DNA of 64,000 bases from Primulina eburnea (taxonomy: Eukaryota; Streptophyta; Magnoliopsida; Lamiales; Gesneriaceae), in the NCBI RefSeq assembly GCF_022965805.1, contig NC_133101.1, forward strand, positions 49,432,342 to 49,496,341, in the 5' to 3' direction. Shown here in pieces: positions 1 through 10,506 of the stretch; position 1 is the first letter of the stretch, and each line of letters opens with the position of its first letter. The translations under genes were made by a program, and so were the position numbers. The notes under the pieces were generated by a model. That model made no database searches. It had not been told where the DNA came from and saw only the letters and a list, made by a program, of their open reading frames with translations.

Positions 1-1
1 T

Positions 2-2736
2 CAAATCCCTGCTCACGTGATGAATGCCATGGCAATCGATTTTGACTCAGTTTTATCAATTCAAGAAGCTGATATAAAAAATGTCTTTCTGAAGATTGAA
101 TCTACTGGGCTCAGAATGTTCTTGGGACAATCTTCACAAGAAATATACTCGAAGGAAGTGAATGAATTCTATCTGAAAGGGTATGTTACTGTTGAAGGAA
201 ACATCACTGTCACTATCAATGATCAGTTGTTGATCTTATATGAAGAAAACTTTGGAGAAATGTTTTCCTTGCCGACTGATAGATATGTCAGTTTCTCTGA
301 AGTTAAAACATTCGATATTGAGCAAATGCAATCCTCATTATCTGCTGATGGGCGGAAAATCAAAGTCTCCGACCCAAAGAAAGAACTGAAACCAGAAATT
401 CAGTTGTTGGCTGATATTGTAGCAAAGGGAATTTTTGCTAAAGCTGGCTCATATGTAGCTCTCACTCTTGAGAAATTCCAGGTGATGACAATCATCATGG
501 GTGAGAAGAAAGCCAACTGGAGGTACATTATTTTCAGCATTCTAAAGAATATGCTTCAATCAACAAAACAGTCCAGGGGGTTTGCTATTCCAATCAGTTA
601 TATTCTGAAACTCAAAGGACTGGTAGCTAACAATGCCAAAAAATTCTCAAAATTCAAGATATTCACTGCCAAGAATATATTGCCACCAAAAACCAAGATG
701 GATCTCTCGCCTAAACAATTCGTAAAAGTCAAGAAGGAGATTGGGATGCAGCAAGCTGCTCCTAAATCAGTCAAGAAAGCCAAGACGCTGGCCCAACTGA
801 AGGCTACAAAGCGAAAACTGATTCTCATTGAATCAGATTCTGAGAAAACTCCATCTCCCAAACTTATCAAGAAACCGAGGACACAAAGAACCAAAACAAT
901 ATCAGCAGTGGAACCAACCATTACTGAGAAACTGTCTCAGTCAGCTGCTGAAAAGCCTATTCAGGCTATTCCATTGCAGGTCATCCCTCCTGATGATACA
1001 GTTCCAATTGAAAAGATACCCACGAGAGTAAAAGCTCCCTTCACTCGTGTAAATCAACCCACTATTTTACCTCAGGCTAGACCAAAAGGTGTCACATTGA
1101 AGGAACCAGCGGAGTCTACAAAATCTGGCTTACAAATTCCTCATATTCTAACCACGGAGAAGGGAAAAGGCAAGCTTGAGGAGGAGCCAAGGCCATCTCA
1201 CTCCATTCAAACTCATATCGATCTAATTTGAGAAGAGGTAAATACATTTGCCACATCAAAACTCACAGCTTTTGACCGTTGGAAAGGCTTCAGGACCGAA
1301 ATTTTTCCCAAGAAACTGAAGCACAAATCCCAACTGAAGACGTTTATTAAACTAGAAAAGATAGTTTTGAGGGTAGTTAAAGCTGCTACCATTATTCAAG
1401 CACTGGAAAGGAGACAGTATTTCTTTGATCAAATACGGGCTAATCAACTGACTAAGATGGTAAGACAGTTGAAAGAAAACTACAACCCCACAGGGCCAAC
1501 TGCATATCAAGATAGAGCTGTGCTCACTCAACTGGATGCAGATCTTAGTGGCCTACAGAGAGAAATAAGGTTTTGGGAACAAGATCAAGAACTTGTTCTT
1601 CCAGAAAAATCTTCAGGAACAGAGGAATACAAATCTTTATCACCTCAGCAGAATGAATCTTCTGAAGAACTCATTGCTAAAAAATCAGCCCAGGAGGTTC
1701 CACAAACAACAGCCGGGGATCAACATCTGTACTCTGAGACTGAACTTACCTTCGCCAATATCGATGAAATCATTCAGTCAGTTGCTCAGGAAGCTCAAAC
1801 TGAAGCACATAATCTTGAATCAGTTGATCCTCTGACTGAACAAACAGAACAAGAAGTTTTGGTTAGATCTGAAGACCCAGTTCAAACTTTTATTGCTGAA
1901 GAACATGTTCAATTATCTGATAATGCAGAACAAGCTCAATTTTTTGTTGCTCCAGAAACAGTTCAACAAGTAACATCTGAAACTGAAGTACTCACTCAGA
2001 ACCAAGAGGAAACACTCACTAAATCTGTGGAAGAGCAGTTGCCTAATGTTGGAAACCTTCAAACTGAAGAACCCCCCCAAGTTTCAGCTGTTGATCAAAC
2101 GAAGAACAAGCCCATGATTCTCCAACAGCAGTTACCACAGATAACCCTGTTATTCTAGAACAAAGTGTTTCTGATGCTCAGAAGCAACCTTCTTCATCTC
2201 AAGGTCAAGAAGAGATAGTTGATCGCACTATGATAATTTTCACTCCACCAGAACAAGTGCCACATCAGGAAGATATAGGAGTCATGTCTCCTGAAATCTC
2301 AAATTCAGAAGCATTGTTCGAAGAAATCAACACCATCAAGACAAATATGAATCAAATAATGGATGCCATCAAATCCATTCAGTCAACCCAATACTATCAT
2401 TCTGTAAAGCTAAATGGATCCGAAGATTTTGTTTTTGCAAAGCTGAAGAATATTCAAGAAGTTGTAACTGAACTCTCAGTTGCCATAGAACACAAGCCGA
2501 ACAAAGCCACAACTGCTGCTCTTTTCGTTGCTCAAGATGTAATCAACCAACGAGTTGAAAGACTAGAAACATCTGTTGCAAACAAAATAGGCTCACTGCA
2601 AACCTCAGTTCTTACTGTCATCTCCAATATTTCAGCCGATGTCGGCATCTTATCTACTGAAGTTCGACAATTATCTCTCCACATGGCTCAGTTTGACAAA
2701 AGGGGGAAGTTTAGTATGACTCAGAAAAAGCATTGA
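2..2736 (+). pseudogene. Retroelement-associated ORF of unknown function, broken
   Basis: The frame is open at the left edge, so the true start is a few codons outside; the paralogue at 48290 begins with ATG and aligns here. An N-terminal domain of about 230 residues (AIDFDSVL, then KIKVSDPKKELKPE and FAKAGS) is followed by a Lys/Ser-rich basic region, a long acidic Gln/Glu-rich region and a coiled-coil-like C-terminus. A TGA at 1229-1231 stands where the paralogue has TGG. The same frame then stays open to 2158, after which the C-terminal part (2230-2736) is in another frame. I recall similar proteins as very numerous in Gesneriaceae, and the first domain recalls the 'putative plant transposon protein' type. 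Function is unknown. It could be a gag- or env-like protein of a non-autonomous element. Confidence 0.6.
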
Positions 2737-2841
2737 AGAGCAGTTAGCAGTTTAGCAGTTTATTTTGAGACAGTTTTTGTTAAAAGCAGTCTATAAGAGT
2801 TCAATCCTTCAGTTAATATATGCTTAGTTTTGTCAAACACC

Positions 2842-2855
2842 AAAAAGAGGGAAAT
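2842..2855 (+). other. Polypurine tract of SL1
   Basis: A purine-rich stretch (AAAAAGAGGGAAAT) directly precedes TGTTGGAAAC, the LTR start. The related element has the equivalent tract at 51255-51268. This is the expected plus-strand primer position for a 3' LTR. Confidence 0.65.
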
Positions 2856-3827
2856 TGTTGGAAACCAAATTTCGGAGTTTGACAAACTGAAGAAACTAAC
2901 TGAATTATGAGACAACTGAATATTTAACAACTGAAACCAGCTGAACAAATGAAGAAAACTGATCCGTTGGAAACCGATCAGTTAATATACTCAGCCGCAT
3001 AAGTTTCAGTCAAAACATATCTCAACTGAATGCTTCTCGGGAAAGAACATTCAACCGACAAAAGGACATAGTAAACAGCAAATGAATATGGAAAGCCGCA
3101 CCTCAATCATTATAGCATAGAACAACGTATTTCGGCTACTGCAATTAAGACGCCGTGTGACAATCAATGAAGAGAACATTGCCCAACAAATGATGAAGTG
3201 GCATTCAACGGATACTAGAATTCAAATGCTTATCAAAGTTGCCGTTGAAAGAGAAGTATAAATATGACTGAAGAACATCAGAAGAAATAGAGACGATTAC
3301 TCAATCATAAACTTGCTGTTATTCTGTCAAAATCTTAACTCACTTTCATTTGAATTACTCGTAGCAATCAAGGCTACAATCTGAGCTTATTAGCACTCTC
3401 TAAAAGCTGTTAGATTCAATTGTGCTAATATCAGTTACGTACTGAGAATATTGTGTAGAACTAAGAGTTTCAGTTTTGGCAGTTGTAAGTCCAAACTGAA
3501 GTGGGTCTGTACAAGTGTTGTACTTGATCAAAGTCTTTTAGTGAATATCATATCCTTGTGATAGAAGGGGTAACGTAGGAGTAATTAAATTCTCCGAACA
3601 TCCTGAAACAACTCTTGCATATTTCTTTCAGTTTCGTATTCTATCTTTCAGTCAGTTACTTTCCGCAACTACTCTAGTTTAACTGATTGTTATTGACCAA
3701 CAAGATTCCGAGATTCAGTTTGTCACTAAACTGAACTCAAATATTGTTAAAGAACAACTTTAAGTGTAAGTGTTTATTCAACCACCTCCCCTTCTAAACA
3801 CTCTTGTTACGACAACCGATCCTATCA
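2856..3827 (+). repeat. 3' LTR of SL1
   Basis: 972 bp, starting TGTTGGAAAC and ending CGATCCTATCA. Its organisation matches the LTR at 51269-52289: TATA box, then a segment on 'AACTGAAGTGGG', then the same terminal CGATCCTATCA. The sequence right of it is Athila LTR, which fixes the right border. Confidence 0.75.
3257..3264 (+). promoter_or_regulatory. TATA box in SL1 LTR
   Basis: TATAAATA about 400 bp into the LTR. The related LTR has CTATAAATA at an equivalent place near 51709, supporting a conserved Pol II promoter. Confidence 0.5.
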
Positions 3828-4921
3828 TATTATGATATGAATATATAATAAATCAGGACATCCACTTTAAATGGTTGGTAAAACCAAATAAACGTTTAAA
3901 GAGTACCAAGAAATTAGTATTATGATATATTCATATATAATAAATCAAGGCATCCACTTTAAATGGTTGGCAATACCAAACTAACATTTAAATGGTTCCA
4001 AGAATTGAGTGTAACATATAGGAACAATAAATCAAAACTCCCACTTGTAAGTAGGGTATAATAATACTTAAAGAAATAAATATAACACAAACAATAAATA
4101 AAGATTAAATAATATAAACATAGATTCTTACCTTTTAATAACCTTATTATCATACCAAGAGTTTCACCTTTTCATCTCAACTTTGGGAAGTTAGCTACTC
4201 ATTATTCAAAATGTAAAACTTTGAATATAAATTTAACATGCTAATTATATTTAAATGAAGAAATAAAGGAAAAACAAAGAGAGAAATATTATGAACTCAA
4301 AGGTTTGTTCATAAATTGAGGGAGATCTCAATACATTACAATGCACCCCTATTTATAGCCAAATTTGGTGAGACAACCACAAATAAAATATTATTTTTTA
4401 CACATAAGTCTTCATTGGTGTTCCAAGAAATTAATATTTTAATACATATCACTTTTGAAAATCTTCCCATCCGAATTTTCTTCTCCACATAAAAACAAAC
4501 ATGTAGATATCTGAGTTGTTTGAATTGTGGTATATTTTTTTTTAACCATTAGACCAAGTAATTTGAGAGATATGGTCAAAATACTAGAGAATGGTAAAAT
4601 TGCCACTTCTTTTATAACTTTAATCGTTGCTTAATTTGATCTTATTTGTGAGAAGTTTTTTATCTCATGCTTGCCACCAATATTGTAGATATTAACATCA
4701 ACTTTCTATAGGTCCAAGAATCATCTTAATCTCATTTAAAACGCCAAGTTTATTTTTGTTTTATCGAACCTGTAAAAAATAGTAAAAACTTATAATTACA
4801 CAACAACTTATATTTTATACAATTTATTATAAAACATATAATATTTAAACATTTAATAAAACAAAAACTATATATTTATATTATAAACATTTAATTAATA
4901 TACAATTTTTTATCTTTATCA
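3828..4921 (-). repeat. 3' LTR of A1, truncated by SL1
   Basis: Ends (plus strand) at TTTATCA, followed by the polypurine side CACTCCCCAACC. About 1.1 kb of the LTR remains; the part nearest its 3' end is displaced beyond SL1. It contains copies of the 'accatttaaatg' unit, a TATA box (reverse of CTATTTATAG near 4350) and the conserved leader donor-like GGTAAGAATC on the minus strand near 4127-4136. Confidence 0.8.
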
Positions 4922-6120
4922 CACTCCCCAACCAGCTTATTGCTAGTCCCTAGCAATTTAAGCGTTAATAGCAACACAAAACATATTGATTAATTTAAAT
5001 ATAAATGTAATTAGAACTATCCAAGTGTTTAAATTAAATTTGAAAACTGTCAAAGTTATATCAAGATCATTATAATTATAATTTATGAAATAATCTGAAC
5101 TGATCAATTCAAAGCTTATTTTCAGGTAATTAAATGTACATGGCCTTCAGAAATTCCTAGTAAGAGTCTCAACTCCATATTCTCACAGGTTAATAAGTGT
5201 TTCAATTTATGGCAATGATTTCTCTCATGGAGTCGGAATACAGATAAATGCTCAAGAAAATGGTTTACAGAATGCAGACAGACAAACGAGCCAAGCTAAT
5301 CAAAAGATAGGAAACCCATTGATTTAAAATCCAGTTGTTCTCACTATATATTTTTTTCCTGATTTTTTTACATCGTGGAATCAGACTAAGTTTATTCTTC
5401 TTGACCACATATTTATTTAATTTGTACAATGTATTTCTCTCTTTCTTTTTTTTTTTTTTGTATTTGTATTTTTATGAAAGATAAATGGGTCGCAGCATGT
5501 AACTTAAAAATTACATAGATCTTCAACATCTTTCTTTCCTTTTTTTTTTCTCAGGAAATATCAAATTTTTTCAAAATAAGAACACAAGATCTAAACAATA
5601 GATAGCCTCTCTGATTATAATAAAGTCTCGCAAGCTGTTTTCTCAATCCTCTCCACTCACTCACAAAATATGTGTGCGTTTAAAAATTTTAAGCACTCTT
5701 ATCAGGTATATCTTGGGTCATATACTTTAATAACTGATTTTATCACAATAGTTAATCATTCAAAAAGATTTCATAAATCATATTTTTATAATGATCAAAA
5801 TATTAAAATTGGCTTTTTTTTTTTCAAATAAAAATTTAAACATCCTTAGATAGATTATTACAATTTCTAATCTAAATCTTTCAAACATGTAATGTATGAT
5901 ATTTTTGCAAAAATTACTAAGATACAAACAATAAACATGTTTTTATTTTAAAATATTTTTTTTAAATTTTTAAGTTTGTTCTCCCACCAATCAAAATATG
6001 ACATTGTCCCTAATGTCAAAATAACTATTAATAAAGAGTACATAATGAAAGAGATATCACCTGGAATTTTATTGAAGATAACAAACTGAAACAAACGCAA
6101 ACCAATCCACGATTTTGGAA
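4922..6120 (-). other. AT-rich non-coding spacer of A1
   Basis: Lies between the LOG remnant and the 3' LTR. It is homologous, block by block, to 31941-33192 of A2. Long T tracts are present and no open frame is conserved between the copies. The LTR side carries the polypurine tract (reverse of CACTCCCCAACC). Confidence 0.7.
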
Positions 6121-6428
6121 TCAATGATGCAACTTTCATTTTCTTACTACTTGATTGCGACCAATTGATATTTTTATCATCGGATCAGGCTTATGAACAA
6201 AAGCTTCCAAATCATCAATTAATTGGTCGGAAGTCGAAGCACAGATGAGCATCCGTCGTGAATTTTCAGAAATGAAATTCTGTTCCACATCTTTATCAAG
6301 AAATGTCAACCAACTGTCATAATAATTATTGATATTCAACAAGCTCACATGTTTATTATGGATATTAAGTTTTGCCCAAGAAACAGTGTGAAATTTTTTT
6401 TCAATGTTTGCGTAGAGGATCCAACCAT
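6121..6428 (-). pseudogene. LOG cytokinin-activating enzyme, internally deleted remnant
   Basis: On the minus strand it begins with the same start region as the intact LOG of A2 (ATG, G-S-S, then Q-T-L-K) but jumps after about 10 codons to the segment encoding HTVSWAQLN. Roughly 330 bp are missing, including the YGGGNIGLMG and PGGFGTLEE motifs. The deletion and a later one-base loss near the C-terminus put parts out of frame. The remaining C-terminal 60 or so codons are closely similar to A2. It cannot encode an active enzyme. Confidence 0.85.
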
Positions 6429-6636
6429 GTTTTTACTTTCTTTTTGGTCTGCGAAAATAGAGAGAAAGATGAGAGATTTTATAGGGGTAATATGTTATCA
6501 TGAAAAAACTATGGTTCATAGCTGTAAGTAGAATAAACAGTAAAAATAATAATGACACACATGCATATAAACAGTAGTGTGATTGTGGCTCACAATTTTC
6601 CTCTGGTTTTACGTCCAGAAACGGCTTCAACGCCTT

Positions 6637-7182
6637 CTATGAGTCGAGGATATGCTTCCCATCAAATTTTCTTATAAATTGGCAAACATGTTCTTTTTTA
6701 GTCGGATTCCCAAGACTATGACGCTCATCTTGAAATTGTTTCCATAAACGGAGAAGTTCAATATGCACATGTCCACTAGAATGCGTCTCAAGAGTCAATA
6801 AGATGTTATCTAAAGACTCCTTACTCAGCCCATTCTTAATGAAACCAATTTTATCTTCTCTATTATCGGAAACACATCCCAAAGATCTGCATCGTTTGTC
6901 ACAAGTCCATCTTGCACACTTATGACAAACCCCTAACCTTTTGGCCCTTCGTTTTTTCGCATAAGTACTTTTTCCTAATCCAGGCAAATACCGAATGAGC
7001 AATGATTGTGGAACTTCTCCTCCTAATCGGACCTTAGCTTCTATTACAAGACGAATATCTTCTGGAATTTTTTTTTGCATTAACAATCTCTATCTTTCAC
7101 ACCTACCTGCATAAATTTTTCTTAGAACATTTTCAGAAACAGATTGAAAATATTTACAAATTTTTGAGAGATTTTCATCCAT
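6637..7182 (-). pseudogene. Cysteine-rich nucleic-acid-binding-like ORF, one stop codon
   Basis: Counterpart of the intact ORF at 30546-31091. From the ATG at 7182 the frame reads MDENLSKICKYF and so on, with a single stop (TAG for TTG) at 7092-7090, then stays open to 6637. About 12 of 181 residues differ from A2, and all five core cysteines and the KKRRAK stretch are kept. Upstream, the same frame is open from 7347 with a hydrophobic start (LILFVFISGFLNLFIF). In A2 that stretch is out of frame. See the A2 entry for the possible viral origin. Confidence 0.75.
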
Positions 7183-7353
7183 TTTGAAAAGAAAAGAAAT
7201 TATTTTTTTAATTTTTGTATCAGCAATTGTGGGAAACTGATTTAACCGACTATGAGAGTCACGGAGTACCGTTATCCGCCATTTAACCGAGAAAATAAAA
7301 AGATTAAGGAAACCTGAAATAAAAACAAACAAAATTAAATGCAACATAAAAAT

Positions 7354-8416
7354 TTAAGGATCAGAAAGGGAAATAAACTCTTCTTGAAATATTTCGTTTT
7401 CCAAAAATGGTTTAAGCCTTTGTCCATTCACTTTAAAAACATCACCATTTTTAGGATTTTCAATATCCACAGCTCCATAAGGATACGCATGCTTTACAAC
7501 ATATGTGCCTTCAATATCTTGATCATAATTTTCCTGGGAATATGTGAAGTCGAGAATTATAAAGCAATACTTTTTTACCAATCTCAAAAAAATTTCTAAG
7601 AATTGTTTTATCATGAAATGATTTGATTTTTGCTTTATAAATCGTTGAATTCTCATACGCATCATTTCTGAGTTCATCAAGTTCATTAAGTTGCAATTTG
7701 CGCAATTTGTTGCAGTCATCCATACTTGAATTAAAAGTTTTGATCGCCCAATAAGCTTTATGTTCCAATTCCACAGGCAAATGACAATGTTTTCCGTAAA
7801 CCAACCTATAGGGAGACATATTCAATGATGTTTTAAAAGTAGTTCGATATGCCCAAAGTGCATCATTAAGTCGCAGAGACCAATCTTTTCTATTTGAGTT
7901 AACAGTTTTTCCAAAATTTTCTTTATCTCCCTGTTAGCTAATTCAACTTGTCCATTTGTTTGAGGATGATAAGGAGTAGTTACTTTGTGAGTAATACAAT
8001 ATTTTTTCATTAATGAAGCAAATGATTTATTAACAAAGTGAGTTCCCCCATCACTTATCATGGCTCGAGGAATTCCAAATCTACTAAAAATATTTTCTTT
8101 CAAAATTTTGATGACGATTTTATGATCATTTGTTCGACATGGAATTGCCTCTATCCATTTGGAAACATAATCAACCGCAACTAAAATATACAAGTATCCA
8201 AACGACGGTGAAAAAGGTCCCATAAAATCAATTCCCCAATAGTCAAAGATTTCAATTTCAATGACAGGATTCAAAGGCATCATGTTTCTTTTTGAAATCG
8301 CATCCAATTTTTGACAATTTTCACAGATCTTGCAGATTTCGTGGGTTTCTTTAAACAAAGTGGGCCAATAAAATCCACACTGCAAAATTTTTGCAGCCGT
8401 TTTCTTTGAAGAAAAA
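7354..8416 (-). pseudogene. A1 pol, integrase part
   Basis: Minus-strand continuation of the A1 polyprotein downstream of the solo LTR. Frames 8385-7822, 7825-7523 and 7719-7354 are collinear with the A2 integrase ([40 protein letters not shown]) but need at least two frameshifts to join. It ends SLSDP like A2. Not functional. Confidence 0.85.
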
Positions 8417-8934
8417 TGTGGGGACCCGGACGCTAATCAAGTTCTTAATCATGTTTGGGACTAATTAATCAATTATAAAATAGGGTCTAAATTTTTTTTT
8501 TTAAAATACAAAGCGGAAACGTAATGTAATTTAATCAAATTACATATTAAACATGAACATACAAATCTTGTGTTATCTACAAGAGTTCAACTAGGTCCAA
8601 CTACATATCAGTGCTGAATCCTATGTTGCTTCGAAGCCCGGATCTCCACGCTATCTAATCTTCTCTCATCATCTTCTTGACCCTGATCCAGCCCCACCTG
8701 TTGTCATGCACACATACAAAACAAGACAACAGCCGGATAACTCCGGTGAGATATAAATATCCCAGTATAAACAATGTAAACATGCACTCATATAAAAGCA
8801 TATACGAAAGCATATATAAGAAATATTCTTAACCTGTATCAAATCAGAATACATAAATCAATATCAAACATTCCATAATCATGAATGGCATAACCAATGT
8901 AAATCAACATGTCATATCAGACTCAACTCAACTG

Positions 8935-8990
8935 ACGCGTCGTCTCAGACTCGACTCCACTGACGCGTCGTCTCAGACTCGACTCAACTC
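8935..8990 (-). repeat. GACGCGTCGTCTCAGACTCGACT direct repeats
   Basis: Two adjacent imperfect copies of a unit of roughly 28 bp built on ACTGACGCGTCGTCTCAGAC, inside the solo LTR. A short local duplication. Confidence 0.6.
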
Positions 8991-9099
8991 TATCCTAGGG
9001 ATCCCGATGTCTGAATAATAATAATTATACCGAATCTCAGTTGATAGGAATGAATCAATCCCTAACGGCATCGATATAATTCATATATCCAGTGTCTGG

Positions 9100-9375
9100 G
9101 CGAATCAGCCGCAGAATTGACGACTCAGTCAATAACCTGGCGAATCAGCCAGTAATTAGGCGAATCAGCCTGTAATTAAGCGAATCAGCTTAGGTTTAGA
9201 TGAATCAGTCTATAACCCGACGAATCAGCCGGTGACTAGGCGAATCAGCCTATAATAAGACGAATCAGTCAATAACCCGACGAATCAGCCGGTAACTAGG
9301 CGAATCAGCCTATGACTCAACGACTCAGTAATCAATACATACAGTCAGTATCTAAGCAAATCAGTCAATGACTAG
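9100..9375 (-). repeat. 20-bp GCGAATCAGCC tandem array
   Basis: About 14 imperfect units of roughly 20 bp with core GCGAATCAGCC, with spacers such as TGTAATTAG and GGTGACTAG, in the solo LTR. The core is well kept while spacers drift, as in a decaying minisatellite. Confidence 0.75.
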
Positions 9376-10206
9376 CGAATCAGCAGTCATTACATGCAGT
9401 AGCTATAAATCAATAGGCTACAAATATCAATCTTATCACACAGTAGCTATAAATCAATAGACTACAATCATAAGTCTGATCAATTGCAAATATCAATGCA
9501 ATAAGTAAAAGTATGTGATTTAGGGAAACTCGAGTCAAACCTCACTCGAGTTGTGCAATCCCAACTCAACATTAATTTATACCTTTCTTTCTGATACTCT
9601 GACTCTGTCGAAGTCTCGAACTCAAAGCCTGTCAATATCGATCTGACAAGAACAAGATCGAGGAGTATAATATCAATACACCACTCGAATCAATACTGGA
9701 TACAAACAGAATTCAATCAAATTCTGTTTCAACAACATAACATCATAATCTTAATATATATCCAGCCCTATCATATCAGTCAGATATCAATTCTAATATC
9801 CCATAATCGATAACTACTCAATCTGGATATCAATTCTTATTCAATCTTATTCTGAAATCATAACAAGTTCATATTCAGTCCGTTTCTTAATCTGACTTCG
9901 ATTCTACGCTGTCTAACAGGTCAAGAACAACATATATGAGTTCCATTCAAGTCTGACAATACCATAATTTCAAAGCATGTCAAAACGTAGTAAAACTTAC
10001 GTCCAGTTGTAGCCTACGTTGCTAAGAACTCGATACCGAAGTCGGATTCAAATTCAGACGGACGGATTTTTCACAAAAGGCGTAAGGATTTCTCGTGCCA
10101 AAGCTTCGACCCTTTTTCCTCGATTTATGTTCTGAAAACCGACTTGCATGTCTATATATATATCTAGACAACTCGCGCATGCATTCCGGCACATGGCTCA
10201 TTTTCC

Positions 10207-10377
10207 GCAAGACACGCAACACCGCGGGTGCGGTCGCATTAGCACCGCGGGTGCGGTCTTGCACCGCGGGTGCGGTCTCGTAATCACCGCGGGTGCGGTC
10301 ACCCTACTGTATCGATTCTTTCAAATTCCCGTAGCACCACCGCGGATGCGGTCCTCCCCTTACCGCGGGTGCGGTCT
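10207..10377 (-). repeat. Six ACCGCGGGTGCGGT inverted-repeat units
   Basis: Six copies (one with GGAT for GGGT) of a 14-bp unit with arms ACCGC and GCGGT, in the GC-rich part of the solo LTR, upstream of the probable promoter on the minus strand (TATA-rich stretch near 10155-10165). Comparable arrays sit in the LTRs of F, G and the fragment at 52290. Confidence 0.75.
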
Positions 10378-10506
10378 GGCATGATCATATCTTTCATAAT
10401 TTTATTTCTGAATACATTTCTCGGTGTCCCGATTAATCCCGTCATAATCACATGAAATGATAAATCAATCATCGTTAATTGCAGTGATTAATTCTTGGGC
10501 ATTACA

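Larger units (their letters stand above)
1..3827 (+). mobile_element. TGTTGG-type LTR retroelement, 3' part (SL1)
   Basis: The right end of an LTR element that enters from the left edge. It consists of a long broken ORF, a purine-rich tract and a 3' LTR with TG...CA ends. Directly after it, at 3828, the sequence continues inside the LTR of the minus-strand Athila copy A1, so this element inserted into that LTR and its left half lies outside the window. No gag, RT or integrase is visible. The TGTTGG LTR start and the adjacent purine tract resemble Ty1/copia Sireviruses, but lineage is inference. A related copy lies at 48290-52289. Confidence 0.7.
8417..10506 (-). repeat. Solo LTR inside A1 pol
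   Basis: 2090 bp with plus-strand ends TGTGGGGACCC and GGGCATTACA, so on the minus strand TGTAATGCCC...GGGTCCCCACA. These termini match the LTR of element G (16567-17743). It is flanked by AAAAA on both sides, and removing it restores the Athila integrase reading. No internal retroelement genes are present. It contains two separate repeat arrays, listed below. Open frames inside it are by-products of the repeats. Confidence 0.85.

Noticed and set aside
6433..6630. 65-codon minus-strand ORF between the cysteine-rich ORF and LOG in A1
   Set aside because: The same segment has a stop in A2 (after SHYCL), so it is not a conserved gene.
9100..9375. Array first considered as a CRISPR-like repeat
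   Set aside because: Unit is about 20 bp with spacers of only ~9 bp that are themselves related, in a plant LTR; no cas genes.
10022..10455. Overlapping ORFs in the GC-rich part of the solo LTR
   Set aside because: Translations of the ACCGCGGGTGCGGT units (repeating RGCGHPR-like peptides), open on both strands because the region is GC-rich.
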